From: Candidatus Jettenia caeni | GTDB lineage: Bacteria > Planctomycetota > Brocadiia > Brocadiales > Brocadiaceae | Reading direction: 5' to 3' | Assembly (NCBI GenBank): GCA_000296795.1 | Contig: BAFH01000004.1 | Coordinates: 1,054,001 to 1,118,000 of the forward strand | DNA length: 64,000 nucleotides | Shown here: one piece after another, positions 17,544 to 27,073 of the stretch | Layout of the letters: each line of letters starts with the position of its first letter | How positions within the stretch are numbered: position 1 is the stretch's first letter | Position numbers and translations under genes: made by a program | Notes under the pieces: generated by a model | Seen by the model: the letters and a program-made list of their open reading frames with translations, nothing else | Told to the model about the DNA's origin: nothing | Database searches by the model: none

Positions 17544-18491
17544 TTATCTCTTTCGTGATTCACTGCTACGAGCATTATCCCAGTACTGATCAACCATTTC
17601 TTGTACTCTCTTGAGTGTCTCCTCTTGTCTTACAGGCTTAAAAAGATGCGCAAATCTCCCTTGTCCCTTTAAATATTCTTCAACAGGCCTAAAACTTTTC
17701 GGAACAACCGTATGCTTTACTTCACCGTAGATTGCCTCTTTTAAAGCCCAGATACCTGTATCGACAGCTAACCTTGCAAATTTAGCAGAATGTGATGGAT
17801 CTGTTACCCATCCGGCAGGACAAGGAGAAAGGTTTATGAAGAGTTTTGGTCCCTTATACTGCTCTGCTTTTTTAAACTTATTGATCAGGTCAACAGGATG
17901 AGCGGGAGAAATGGTAGCAAGATAGGGTGGTGTATGGCTCCTCCATATCTCAAAGAGATTCTTCTTCGGAAGTTCTAACCCTGTTGGGCTTATTCTCCCT
18001 ATCGGTGTAGTTCCGGTCTTTGATGCAAAGGGTGTTGCTCCGGACGATTGGAAACCTGTGTTTCCATACGCCTCGTTATCAGAGCATATATAATAAAAAT
18101 CGAGGTTACGGTAGAGGGCTCCCGATGTGGATGCAAGACCGATATCGTAAGCAACTCCGTCACCTGTCAATACAACTACCTTTACATTTTCTTTCAAATC
18201 AAGCCGCCCCTTCCTTATCAGTATATCCAGGGCGTCTCTTATACCTTGCGCTCCGGCCGGAGCACAGGCCATTGCTGTGTAAAGCCAGGAACTTTTAAAA
18301 GGGGTAAACGGATAAACAGCAAGTAAAGTAAAACAGCCTGCGGCGTTTACGACAACAATATTTTCCCCCAATACCTTCAAACAATGCCTCAGGGATAAAA
18401 GCCCTCCACATCCTGCACAGGTAGGAGTGCCTGGAGAAAGGTTTTCCTCTTGAGGAATATCTTTTATGGATTTTATCGTTGTTATATTCAT
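17544..18491 (-). CDS. porB: Pyruvate/2-oxoacid:ferredoxin oxidoreductase, beta subunit
   Basis: A 315-residue thiamine-diphosphate subunit. CAGCGG near residue 25 and later Cys residues (AAGCFTLL and YICSDNEAYGNTG) match the [4Fe-4S] ligands of PorB. VVVLTGDGVAYDIG is the TPP/Mg motif (usually GDGDA; here Val replaces Asp). SDNEAYGNTGFQSSGATP is strongly conserved in pyruvate oxidoreductases. The start is the ATG at 18489-18491; an upstream TTG would add five residues. Third gene of the operon after the gamma-delta and alpha genes. In an anammox-type autotroph it would reductively carboxylate acetyl-CoA to pyruvate; other 2-oxoacids are possible. Confidence 0.92.
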   Translation of the reverse strand: MNITTIKSIKDIPQEENLSPGTPTCAGCGGLLSLRHCLKVLGENIVVVNAAGCFTLLAVYPFTPFKSSWLYTAMACAPAGAQGIRDALDILIRKGRLDLKENVKVVVLTGDGVAYDIGLASTSGALYRNLDFYYICSDNEAYGNTGFQSSGATPFASKTGTTPIGRISPTGLELPKKNLFEIWRSHTPPYLATISPAHPVDLINKFKKAEQYKGPKLFINLSPCPAGWVTDPSHSAKFARLAVDTGIWALKEAIYGEVKHTVVPKSFRPVEEYLKGQGRFAHLFKPVRQEETLKRVQEMVDQYWDNARSSESRKR

Positions 18492-18527
18492 AAATTTAAG
18501 GAACAAATATAGTATTCTTTCCGTGTT

Positions 18528-19796
18528 CTATGTATTGCGCGTTTCTCCGTGATAATTATTATCGTTTTCAGTCCCCTTCCCGGCAACGTTCTTCAATTTC
18601 TTCATCTCCTTCCATTCCATTTCTGTATAAAGAAGGTAAGGAACTTTACCTGCTCCTGTACCGACCGCCTCAATCATACGGTCAAAGATAAACTCAAACT
18701 CCTCAGAACTAAGAGTTTTTCCTCCAAGCCCGCCAATAAACGACAACAAGAGAGGTCGTTCTTTTTCATTATACATGACGCTGGAAATTTCTGAATACAA
18801 GATACCGCCCTTCCCTACACTGATATTCTGGTCTACAATAGCTACAGCTTTTGCTTTTCTTATCGCCCCCTTTATGCACAATTCCGGGAACGGTCTTAGA
18901 AGTCTCAACCTCAAAAGCCCGGCTTTAACACCTTTTTCCCGCGCCCTCTTTACAGCGGCCTTCCCAAGGGTTGAAAATGAGTTGGTCATGATCAGAATAT
19001 ATTCCGCATCATCGGTCATATAGCCTTCAGTAGTATTGTAACTTCTCCCAAAAAGCCTCCCGAACTCTTCTGATACCTCTCTATAAACATCTAATGCGCC
19101 CATACTAGCCAAATGCATCTGATATTTAAAATAAGAATATCCGGAACCGCCAATAACTGCCGTTCCCTGTGCCATTGGTTGACTTGCCTTGAAAAATGCG
19201 TGTTTAGGTTGATATGGCGGCAGGAACCTTACCACCTGTTCTCTATCAGGCGCCTCTACCGGTTCTCTCGTAAAGGAGAGGTGAAACCCATCCATATTAA
19301 CAAGTACTGGCAAAAGGACACGCTCATCCTCTGCTAACCGGTATGCTATCAAGACCGAATCTAACACCTCCTGACAGGTCTCACAGTGGATCTGTAAAAA
19401 TCCGGCATCCCTTGCAGCAAGGATATCATTATGATCAGGTTCAAGGGTTATCGGGGAGGATAAAGCCCTTGATACATTTACCATTACCAGAGGAACGCGC
19501 CATCCTGCTACCGTATAGAGCATCTCAAATCCATACAGCAGTCCCTGACTCGATGTTGCCGTAAAGACCCTCACCCCTGTAGCAGAAGCAGCGCCCGCTG
19601 CTGTAATCATGGAATGCTCCGAGTCCAGGGTTACAAACCTGGCATCCATATCTCCATTGGATATCCACCTTGCCAGCGTCTCAATAATCTCTGTCTGCGG
19701 TGTTATCGGATATGCGGGAATATAATCAACTTCTGCCAATCTAACACCCCAGGCAACCGCAGCATTACCTGTAAGCATTTCCTTTATCATTGCCAC
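18528..19796 (-). CDS. porA: Pyruvate/2-oxoacid:ferredoxin oxidoreductase, alpha subunit
   Basis: A 422-residue subunit with the PP-type thiamine domain (AYPITPQTEIIE, residues 29-40; DSEHSMITAAGAASATGVRVFTA with the glutamate that activates TPP) followed by the transketolase C-terminal-like domain. TSSQGLLYGFEMLY and the PITLEPDHNDILAARD substrate loop fit pyruvate oxidoreductases of the four-domain type. Start is given at the GTG (19794-19796) preceded by GGGGAAG; an ATG two codons later is an alternative. A 68-nt gap separates it from the gamma-delta gene. Confidence 0.93.
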   Translation of the reverse strand: MAMIKEMLTGNAAVAWGVRLAEVDYIPAYPITPQTEIIETLARWISNGDMDARFVTLDSEHSMITAAGAASATGVRVFTATSSQGLLYGFEMLYTVAGWRVPLVMVNVSRALSSPITLEPDHNDILAARDAGFLQIHCETCQEVLDSVLIAYRLAEDERVLLPVLVNMDGFHLSFTREPVEAPDREQVVRFLPPYQPKHAFFKASQPMAQGTAVIGGSGYSYFKYQMHLASMGALDVYREVSEEFGRLFGRSYNTTEGYMTDDAEYILIMTNSFSTLGKAAVKRAREKGVKAGLLRLRLLRPFPELCIKGAIRKAKAVAIVDQNISVGKGGILYSEISSVMYNEKERPLLLSFIGGLGGKTLSSEEFEFIFDRMIEAVGTGAGKVPYLLYTEMEWKEMKKLKNVAGKGTENDNNYHGETRNT

Positions 19797-19864
19797 AATA
19801 ACTTCCCCAGGTAAATTTCAGTCAGATGGTTCTTGTCTTTCACAAAAATAATGAGTATATAAAC

Positions 19865-20758
19865 TTACCACGCACGGACTTCCCGCACGCTCTCTATTGC
19901 TTTTACCGGACATTCCTCAACACATATCATACATCCTTTACAATTATCGTAATCAGTATATGGATAGCCATTCTCATTCACAGAAATACAGGCATCGGGA
20001 CATCGGACTACACAGACCATACATTTAGTACAGATATCGTAGTTCCAGACAGGCTTAAATACCCTCCAGTTACCTGTTTTCCGTAAAGGGGTATTTCCCG
20101 TAGCATATATGGCAGGACTAGAAATAAGGGCTGTTTCAAAAGGAACTGCGATAACTGGGTTTGCTTTGTGAATACCTTTAGCAATCTTTATTTCGACAGG
20201 CTTTATAGCATGAAAACAGTACTGTGATGCTTCTTTGTTCTTGAGTAAAAACTCTTTCTCTGTTACAATCTCCGACAGTTCCTTTTCAATGGACTTTTTT
20301 AGGGAATCTTCTCCAAGATTAACAATCCTTGCGGCAATTCCTCCTGCCAGGGCGCTAAGAATAGGTTTCCCCAGCATCTTTAAGCTGATTTTTGTTATAT
20401 CTAAGGTAATAACGTGCACAGGAATTTTATACGTATCCTTCAATTCTGCTGCACTGCGAGCGGTATTAACAAAAACAATACCATGCTCTTCAAGCCCTGA
20501 TAAAGGATGCGCATGGGGATCGTCAAGGAGGGTTTCATCCAGCACAAACACACTATCTGGTTCTGCTATTACACCACGCTCCAGAATGGGTTCTTTCGAT
20601 ATGCGGGTGAAGGCAGATATCGGCGCACCTCTCCGTTCTGCACCATAGAGCGGAAAGTCCTGGGCACAGTACCCTTCAAAAAAAGCAGCAGTGCCAAGGA
20701 TCCTGCTCGCGATCTTTGCCCCCTGACCACCCCTGCCATGAAATCTTAATCTAAGCAC
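19865..20758 (-). CDS. Pyruvate/2-oxoacid:ferredoxin oxidoreductase, fused gamma and delta subunits
   Basis: A 297-residue fusion. Residues 1 to about 185 are the gamma domain (FHGRGGQGAKIASRILG, GAERRGAPISAFTRIS, both diagnostic). Residues about 235-297 are a delta-type ferredoxin domain with two [4Fe-4S] sites, CTKCMVCVVRCP and CKGCMICVEECP. It links oxoacid oxidation or synthesis to ferredoxin. The start is GTG (20756-20758), since the gamma motif begins within five residues; the ribosome binding site is weak. First gene of the three-gene minus-strand operon. Confidence 0.92.
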   Translation of the reverse strand: MLRLRFHGRGGQGAKIASRILGTAAFFEGYCAQDFPLYGAERRGAPISAFTRISKEPILERGVIAEPDSVFVLDETLLDDPHAHPLSGLEEHGIVFVNTARSAAELKDTYKIPVHVITLDITKISLKMLGKPILSALAGGIAARIVNLGEDSLKKSIEKELSEIVTEKEFLLKNKEASQYCFHAIKPVEIKIAKGIHKANPVIAVPFETALISSPAIYATGNTPLRKTGNWRVFKPVWNYDICTKCMVCVVRCPDACISVNENGYPYTDYDNCKGCMICVEECPVKAIESVREVRAW

Positions 20759-21024
20759 GTAAAAACCCTATTGTTACATTTAAGCTGCCTTTGACAGCGA
20801 CTCATGAAAATAGAAATGTTCATAGTCATTTATTGTATAAAATCATCCATAGACAGGCAAGGAATTGTTTTATGGTTTGAGAAATCAAAATGTAAGATTT
20901 TCTATTACTTAATGCCTGCTATCCTCTATACCTGTATATAAGTTGACTTAAAACAATACTTTTGTTAGAATTTTTAGCTTGTGTAAAATAAATAAAAGAG
21001 TGCGGATTCATGAGGATTGGTAAC

Positions 21025-21984
21025 ATGAGTAACTACGTTATTGGCGTTGACCTGGGAGGTACGAATTTAAAGGCAGGTATTGTAGATAAAAAAGGGAAAA
21101 TTCACTCCAGGCTCTCAATAAAAACTCATTATAATGCCGATCCTCAAACAATTTCCGACCAAATATTTAAACTCATTCATGATATTATCATGATAGCTCA
21201 GGTAAAAACATCCGATATTGTGGGTATCGGGCTTGGCTCTCCCGGCCTCATTGATAAAAGAGGTGAAACTATTCTATTTTCACCAAACTTACCACAATGG
21301 CGTAATATACCCATTAAAGAAATGATAACAAAACGGTTTGTTGTTCCCTGTGTGCTGGAAAATGATGCGAACGCAGCCGCATGGGGTGAGAAGTGGGTAG
21401 GGGCAGCCCGGGAAGCCAGTTCAGTAGTAATGATAACTCTTGGTACAGGTATCGGAGGCGGCATTATTATAGATAACAAACTTTGGCGCGGCGCTAATAA
21501 CGTGGCTGGTGAAATTGGCCATATGGTAATTCAGAAGGACGGAAGAAAATGCAATTGTGGCAACTACGGATGTATCGAGGCATATGCCTCGGCTACGGCC
21601 ATGGTGCGGCGTTTTAAGGAGTTATTAAAGAGCGGTGCCGTATCATTACTCAAAAATTCAGATGAAATAACGGCAAAGATGATCAATGATGCAGCCTTAC
21701 AGGGCGATAAAGCATCTTTGGATATTATCAAAGAAACAGGACAGTACCTCGGTATTGCCCTTGTAAATATTATGCATATAGTAAATCCCGAGGTAATTGT
21801 ATTAGCGGGAGGAATGGCAGCTTCGGGAGAATTACTGATGGAGCCCGTCAGACAGTTAACAAAGCAAAAGGCCTTCGAGGCCTCGTATAAAGATACAAAA
21901 ATTGTATTTTCACAACTTGGAAATGATGCGGGAATTATTGGAGCGGCAGGATGTCTACTGAAAGAATTAGAAATTTCTGTATAA
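21025..21984 (+). CDS. ROK-family glucokinase-like kinase
   Basis: A 319-residue sugar kinase of the ROK family. The N-terminal ATP motif is [17 protein letters not shown]. The catalytic [11 protein letters not shown] (DxD region) and [11 protein letters not shown] are present, and the zinc site is [14 protein letters not shown], which in ROK proteins identifies sugar kinases as well as repressors. There is no N-terminal helix-turn-helix, so this is a kinase, most likely glucokinase. An upstream ATG at 21010 would add five residues; the 21025 ATG gives the family's usual start. Its 3' end overlaps lepA by 34 nt. Confidence 0.88.
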   Translation: MSNYVIGVDLGGTNLKAGIVDKKGKIHSRLSIKTHYNADPQTISDQIFKLIHDIIMIAQVKTSDIVGIGLGSPGLIDKRGETILFSPNLPQWRNIPIKEMITKRFVVPCVLENDANAAAWGEKWVGAAREASSVVMITLGTGIGGGIIIDNKLWRGANNVAGEIGHMVIQKDGRKCNCGNYGCIEAYASATAMVRRFKELLKSGAVSLLKNSDEITAKMINDAALQGDKASLDIIKETGQYLGIALVNIMHIVNPEVIVLAGGMAASGELLMEPVRQLTKQKAFEASYKDTKIVFSQLGNDAGIIGAAGCLLKELEISV

Positions 21985-23747
21985 TTGCACATATTGACCA
22001 TGGAAAATCTACCCTGGCAGATCGTCTTCTGGAAAAGACACATACTATTACCTCCAGAGAGTTTCGTCACCAGATGCTTGATGATATGGATTTGGAACGC
22101 GAACGCGGCATCACCATTAAGGCAAGTGCGGTTGCACTAAAACTTGTAAGGAACGGTCAGGAGTATAATTTAAACCTCATAGATACGCCAGGCCATGTAG
22201 ATTTTAGTTATGAAGTCTCCAGAAGCCTGGGCGCCTGCGAAGGCGCTCTTCTTCTCGTGGATGCCTCACAGGGCGTAGAGGCCCAGACTGTTGCGAACGC
22301 CTATCTTGCGATGGAACACAATTTGGCAATTATCCCGGTTATCAGTAAGATCGATCTGCCACAATCCCGGCCCTACGATGTGCTTACCGAAATGGAAAAA
22401 ACGTTAGGCATTTCTCCGGAAGAAGCATTCATGGTTAGCGCAAAGACAGGAGCTGGTATTGACGAAATCTTTGACGCCATTATCAAACATATCCCGCCGC
22501 CAAAAGATAGCTCAGATGCGCCATTAAAGGCGCTGATCTTTGATTCGGTATACGATGAATATCGTGGTGTTATTATTTACCTCCGCATCTTTGATGGTTC
22601 TATCAAGGTGGGTGATGAGATATATATGATGAAAACAAACCGTTCTTTTAAGGTGGAAGAGGTAGGTGTATTCAAACCCAAAATGGTAGCCAAAGACGGC
22701 CTTTCCGCCGGGGAAGTAGGCTATTGCATTGCTAATATTAAATCCATCCGGGACGTCAAGGTAGGAGATACGGTTACTCATGCGAGAGAAAGAGCGGCAG
22801 AAGCATTGCCAGGATACCGGCCGCCGATACCCATGGTATATTGTGGTATTTACCCGGCAAATAATGCCGATTTTCATCTGCTTCGCGAAGCATTAGAGCG
22901 ACTGAGCCTGAACGATTCGTCATTTACCTTTGAGCCGGAAACATCACAAGCCCTCGGATTCGGGTTCAGATGCGGATTCCTTGGGCTTTTGCATATGGAA
23001 ATTGTCCAGGAACGCCTGGAACGCGAGAGCAACATTAATATAGTACAAACTGCACCAAACGTAACCTATGAGATATTAAAAATAAATAAAGAGATAGTTA
23101 AGGTTGATAATCCCGAAAAAGTACCTCCAGTAAATGAAATTGAGGAATTTCGGGAGCCGATAGTACGCGCCAGCTTTGTCTTGCCAACTGAATACTTAGG
23201 AGCCATTATGCAACTGGCCGAGGCGCGCAGAGGAAAATACAAAGGCACTGAATATCTGAGTGAAAAACGCGCAATTCTTACCTATGAACTCCCCTTATCT
23301 GAAATCATTTTTGATTTCTTTGACAAGATGAAATCTGCCACCAGAGGTTATGGAACATTGGACTACGATTTTATCGGATACGAGCACGCAGATCTTGTAA
23401 AATTGGACATCCTTGTATCTGGAAAACGGGTAGACGCCCTTTCGACAATCGTGCATAGAAAGGATGCAGACATGAAAGGCCGAAAATTAGTAAAAAAACT
23501 CAAGAATGAGATTTCACGGCACCTCTTCGAGGTCGTACTGCAGGCAGCAATAGGAAGCAGGATTATTGCAAGAGAATCAATCCGCCCGATTGCAAAGAAT
23601 GTTACCGCTAAGTGTTATGGTGGTGATATTACCAGGAAACGAAAGCTTTTGGAAAAACAGAAAGAAGGTAAAAAGAGGATGAAATCCGTAGGTAACGTAG
23701 AAATTCCACAAAAAGCATTTTTATCGGTATTGTCTGTTGATGAATAA
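21951..23747 (+). CDS. lepA: Elongation factor 4 (LepA)
   Basis: A 598-residue translational GTPase that back-translocates or remodels stalled ribosomes. G motifs: AHIDHGKST (G1, near residue 13), RGITIKA (G2), DTPGHVDF (G3), ISKIDLP (NKID-type, with S in place of N), SAKTGAG (G5). The LepA-specific C-terminal domain is present, including [20 protein letters not shown] and [26 protein letters not shown]. Length is exactly usual. The start codon lies inside the 3' end of the ROK gene, and the signal peptidase gene follows, the same lepA-lepB order as in E. coli. Confidence 0.97.
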   Translation: MSTERIRNFCIIAHIDHGKSTLADRLLEKTHTITSREFRHQMLDDMDLERERGITIKASAVALKLVRNGQEYNLNLIDTPGHVDFSYEVSRSLGACEGALLLVDASQGVEAQTVANAYLAMEHNLAIIPVISKIDLPQSRPYDVLTEMEKTLGISPEEAFMVSAKTGAGIDEIFDAIIKHIPPPKDSSDAPLKALIFDSVYDEYRGVIIYLRIFDGSIKVGDEIYMMKTNRSFKVEEVGVFKPKMVAKDGLSAGEVGYCIANIKSIRDVKVGDTVTHARERAAEALPGYRPPIPMVYCGIYPANNADFHLLREALERLSLNDSSFTFEPETSQALGFGFRCGFLGLLHMEIVQERLERESNINIVQTAPNVTYEILKINKEIVKVDNPEKVPPVNEIEEFREPIVRASFVLPTEYLGAIMQLAEARRGKYKGTEYLSEKRAILTYELPLSEIIFDFFDKMKSATRGYGTLDYDFIGYEHADLVKLDILVSGKRVDALSTIVHRKDADMKGRKLVKKLKNEISRHLFEVVLQAAIGSRIIARESIRPIAKNVTAKCYGGDITRKRKLLEKQKEGKKRMKSVGNVEIPQKAFLSVLSVDE

Positions 23748-23797
23748 CAGGATATCTCTATTTTCTGCGTTCTCTGTGGTTAAATTTAACAATACTC

Positions 23798-25312
23798 ATG
23801 AGGTACAGAGTGGCTAATATAAAAGAAAAACAAACAACATCTACGGCAGATGATAAGGGGAAAAAACGGAAAGGCAAATTACGGGAAAATATTGAATCCA
23901 TAGCGATTGCCATTGCGCTCGCCTTTGCCATCCGCTATTTTGTAATAGAAGCATTTAAAATCCCAACAGGCTCTATGGCGCCCACCTTACTGGGCGAACA
24001 CAAAGATGTAAAATGTCCAAATTGCGGCTGGTTCTTTTATGCAGACCGTAATACGGAAATCGCTCTATGTCCTAATTGCCAGGCTGAGACGAATATCTCT
24101 ATGTATTGTAGTGCTTGTAACGATAGAATCCGGTACAATTGGCCTGCATGGCTATGGAGGAAGGGAACATGTCCAAAATGCCAAATTACCATTCCCTGGT
24201 CAGATTTATCGAATCGTGTACTTCATGGCGGGAACAGGATTCTTGTTAATAAATTCTGGTATAAATTTAAAAATCCAGAACGTTGGGATGTTATGGTATT
24301 TATCTATCCTTTGTATGACCTTACGTGCAAAGGGTGTTATACACAACTGCCCGATACGGAATGGAGTGAGGGACTGCGCTGTCCCCGATGCGGTTCAACA
24401 CGGTTTTCAAAAAAGAAGAAAAATTATATTAAAAGACTTGTTGGTTTACCAGGGGAGAAACTGCAGATTATTAACGGCGATATCTATATCAACGATAGGA
24501 TACAAAGAAAACCCCAAAAAGTACAGGACACCCTGTGGTTGCCTGTCTACAATAGCCATTATCCGGCAAAAGACGAAGTTAACCCACTATGGATAGCCGA
24601 TAGCAAAGCGTGGAAGATCGATAAAGAATCGCTCACTCTGAATACTATTTCAGATGGAAATTCACCGGTATCTATGGTAACGTTTGGGCGGAAAATTTCT
24701 GACCAAAATGGTTACAACAGGGGCAGTAATAGTGAGATGGGGGATATAAAGATCAGCTTTGATGTAACACCATCAAAAGGATCTCATTATCTGGAGCTTG
24801 CCCTGGAAAGAAACCAGGATGTATTTACCGCTATTATCCCAACCAGCGATGTGGATAAAAAAGGTCGCCTTACAAAATCAGGAAACGTTGTCCTGGAAAA
24901 GGATATCCATTTACAAACAGGACAAAAACATACGATAGAGTTTTCCCATGTCGACCGTATTGTTTCTCTCCGGATAGATGATAAAGAAGTTTTCTCTTTT
25001 GATAATGACGATGGAACGGTACCGGCGCCGCGTCCATTTGATGTAAGCCGAATTCATTTTGGCGGTGGTCACGTACACGCAACTTTTGAAAATATCAAAA
25101 TCTTTCACGATATTTATTATACCAATCTTTCTCCTGATGCATGGGGAACAGAACAACCAATCCAGTTGGGAGAAAAGGATTATTTTATGCTTGGTGATAA
25201 TAGCAGGAACAGTAACGACAGCCGTGTGTGGAAGTTTGTTCCGGAGGAAAATATCGTTGGAAAAGCATTCTTTGTATTCTGGCCGCTGGATACTATCGAG
25301 TTTATAAAATAG
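23798..25312 (+). CDS. lepB: Signal peptidase I with zinc-ribbon and beta-domain insertions
   Basis: A 504-residue membrane serine protease that removes Sec/Tat signal peptides, about twice the length of common LepB. After a basic N-terminus, one transmembrane helix (about 33-50) leads to the catalytic S59 in PTGSMAPTLLGEH. The general base is K212 in YIKRLVGLPGE. Between them lie six CxxC pairs (C73/76, C91/94, C104/107, C125/128, C177/180, C195/198), enough for three zinc ribbons. A second insertion (about 250-440) looks like a beta-sandwich (ISFDVTPSKGSHYLEL, HTIEFSHVDRIVSLRIDD). The closing box E, LGDNSRNSNDSRVW, is intact. ATG at 23798 lacks a ribosome binding site; GTG at 23810, with GAGG 6 nt upstream, is a real alternative. 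Downstream of lepA. Confidence 0.93.
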   Translation: MRYRVANIKEKQTTSTADDKGKKRKGKLRENIESIAIAIALAFAIRYFVIEAFKIPTGSMAPTLLGEHKDVKCPNCGWFFYADRNTEIALCPNCQAETNISMYCSACNDRIRYNWPAWLWRKGTCPKCQITIPWSDLSNRVLHGGNRILVNKFWYKFKNPERWDVMVFIYPLYDLTCKGCYTQLPDTEWSEGLRCPRCGSTRFSKKKKNYIKRLVGLPGEKLQIINGDIYINDRIQRKPQKVQDTLWLPVYNSHYPAKDEVNPLWIADSKAWKIDKESLTLNTISDGNSPVSMVTFGRKISDQNGYNRGSNSEMGDIKISFDVTPSKGSHYLELALERNQDVFTAIIPTSDVDKKGRLTKSGNVVLEKDIHLQTGQKHTIEFSHVDRIVSLRIDDKEVFSFDNDDGTVPAPRPFDVSRIHFGGGHVHATFENIKIFHDIYYTNLSPDAWGTEQPIQLGEKDYFMLGDNSRNSNDSRVWKFVPEENIVGKAFFVFWPLDTIEFIK

Positions 25313-25407
25313 TCTTAACTCAGAAAAGCAAACACCCGGAGGCATAAATGCCTTCTTTATACAGCCTTTATGGCCCGGGGATTAAAGGTTATAGCTAAAG
25401 GTTTATT

Positions 25408-26220
25408 ATGAATTTATTAAGGGCAGAAGGTTTAACAAAATCATACGGCAAACGTGTTGTCGTCAATCAGGTTAGTTTTGAAATCAATGATGGGGAAATT
25501 GTAGGATTACTTGGTCAAAACGGAGCGGGAAAGAGCACCTCATTCAATATGATTATCGGTACTATTCAGCCAGATAGCGGACGGGTTATCTTCCGGAATG
25601 AGGATATCACTGATTCTCCCATATATCTCCGCGCCCGGAAAGGGATGGGCTATCTATGCCAGGAAACATCTGTCTTCCAACGTTTAACGGTAGAGGAAAA
25701 TATCCTTGCTATCCTTGAAACACATCGATACAATTCTGACGAAAAATACAGGCGACTGATAGAATTACTTACCGAATTTAATCTGAAGCCATTATCAAAA
25801 AATAAAGCATGTACCCTTTCGGGCGGAGAAAGAAGGCGGTTGGAAATTGCACGGGCGCTTGCCAGTTCTCCGGTTATGATTCTTTTAGATGAACCATTCA
25901 CCGGCGTTGATCCTATTGCAGTAAATGAGGTACAGGATATCCTTTTACGATTAAAGAGCAAAGGCATTGGCTTACTGATAACCGACCATAACGTCCGTGA
26001 AGCCCTTAGTATCACAACGCGCTCTTATATTATCAACGCGGGTACTGTCGTTGCCAGCGGCACTACACAGGAAATCTTAAGCAATCCCATTGCGCGCCAA
26101 TCTTATTTAGGGAATAATTTCCCCACCAGCGAGCAGAGACTAACAGATTTTAACACCAAAGGCAAAAAACCGAAAGATGCCAATCAAAAACCTATCGCCC
26201 GTAAAGATGCAATCTATTAA
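25408..26220 (+). CDS. lptB: LPS export ABC transporter ATPase LptB
   Basis: A 270-residue ATPase powering lipopolysaccharide extraction by LptFG. Walker A is LLGQNGAGKSTSF near residue 37, the LptB-type Q-loop region GMGYLCQETSVFQRLTVEEN, signature LSGGERRRLEIARAL, Walker B VMILLDEPFTGVDPIAV and switch His in LLITDHNVREAL. The sequence is closer to LptB than to branched-chain amino acid ATPases. A tail of about 30 Lys-rich residues is extra. lptA, lptC and lptFG are not adjacent. An LPS-type outer membrane agrees with the porin and Mla genes. Confidence 0.93.
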   Translation: MNLLRAEGLTKSYGKRVVVNQVSFEINDGEIVGLLGQNGAGKSTSFNMIIGTIQPDSGRVIFRNEDITDSPIYLRARKGMGYLCQETSVFQRLTVEENILAILETHRYNSDEKYRRLIELLTEFNLKPLSKNKACTLSGGERRRLEIARALASSPVMILLDEPFTGVDPIAVNEVQDILLRLKSKGIGLLITDHNVREALSITTRSYIINAGTVVASGTTQEILSNPIARQSYLGNNFPTSEQRLTDFNTKGKKPKDANQKPIARKDAIY

Positions 26221-26252
26221 ATAATGTCTGGTCATGTAAAGGAGTAATTACT

Positions 26253-26471
26253 ATGCCAATATACGAATTTCAATGCAACCAGTGCAATACAAAGTTTGAC
26301 GAATATTTCCGGAGTGCATCCGAACAGAAAGAGCTCTTTTGTCCATCCTGTCAGAGTAATCATATCCATAAGTTGTTCTCCCTGTTTGGAATGTCTTCGG
26401 GTAGTGACGGAAACGGTGATTCCAGCAGTTGTGGTAGTTGCACTGCTTCCACCTGTACCGGATGTTCCTGA
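26253..26471 (+). CDS. FmdB-type zinc-ribbon protein
   Basis: A 72-residue protein with the FmdB/CxxC_CxxC_SSSS regulatory-protein start MPIYEFQCNQCNTKFD and the second pair CPSCQ about 20 residues later, giving one zinc ribbon. A Ser/Gly/Cys-rich tail (SSSCGSCTASTCTGCS) follows, commonly seen in this family. Function is not established; a nucleic-acid or protein contact role is usual speculation. GGAG lies 8 nt upstream of the ATG. Confidence 0.88.
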   Translation: MPIYEFQCNQCNTKFDEYFRSASEQKELFCPSCQSNHIHKLFSLFGMSSGSDGNGDSSSCGSCTASTCTGCS

Positions 26472-26587
26472 GAGAATATGATTATCCATGGACAAGGTAA
26501 TAATTTCAACCGCATGAATTCCTGCAATTATTCACCTGATCAGATTGCCTTTGGCAATTTATTTACTGTATAAGAGAGTTATAAAAA

Positions 26588-27064
26588 ATGAAGAATATTT
26601 GGGCGCCCTGGCGCATAGCATATATACAAGAATCTTCTCAAGAAAACGGTTGTTTCTTATGTAACGCATTTCAGGATAATCAGGATAAGAAACATCTCGT
26701 TATTTATCGGGGTAAGGAGTGTTTCTGCATCCTTAACAGATACCCATACAACAGTGGGCACCTGATGATTACGCCCAACAAGCATAAAGCAGATATTTCC
26801 GATCTTACCGATGAAGAAATGCTGGAGATTATGAAATTGACAAGGGATATGAAAGAAACCCTTATGAAAATAATGAAACCAGAAGGATTCAATATCGGTA
26901 TAAATTTGGGGAAATCAGCGGGGGCAGGTCTTGCTGGACATTTTCATCTCCATATCGTACCCCGATGGGGAGGTGATACCAATTTTATGCCTGTCATTTC
27001 AGACGTAAAGGTTATCCCACAATCTCTGGAAGATGTCCATAAAGAATTCAAAAAATATTGGTAA
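26588..27064 (+). CDS. HIT-family nucleotide hydrolase/phosphorylase
   Basis: A 158-residue histidine-triad protein. The catalytic triad is GHFHLHIVPRW near the C-terminus (HxHxH), and NRYPYNSGHLMI plus LCNAF (an N-terminal CxxC pair CFLC) mark the AP4A phosphorylase-like or FHIT-like bacterial branch. It likely cleaves dinucleoside polyphosphates or AMP adducts. It is nine bases upstream of dgt, in an apparent HIT-dgt-ispD run. Confidence 0.9.
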   Translation: MKNIWAPWRIAYIQESSQENGCFLCNAFQDNQDKKHLVIYRGKECFCILNRYPYNSGHLMITPNKHKADISDLTDEEMLEIMKLTRDMKETLMKIMKPEGFNIGINLGKSAGAGLAGHFHLHIVPRWGGDTNFMPVISDVKVIPQSLEDVHKEFKKYW

Positions 27065-27073
27065 ATTACTTGT

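Noticed and set aside
21564-22070. A 168-codon minus-strand open frame across the ROK-lepA junction
   Set aside because: Both plus-strand genes are certain; the antisense frame shows no known motif.
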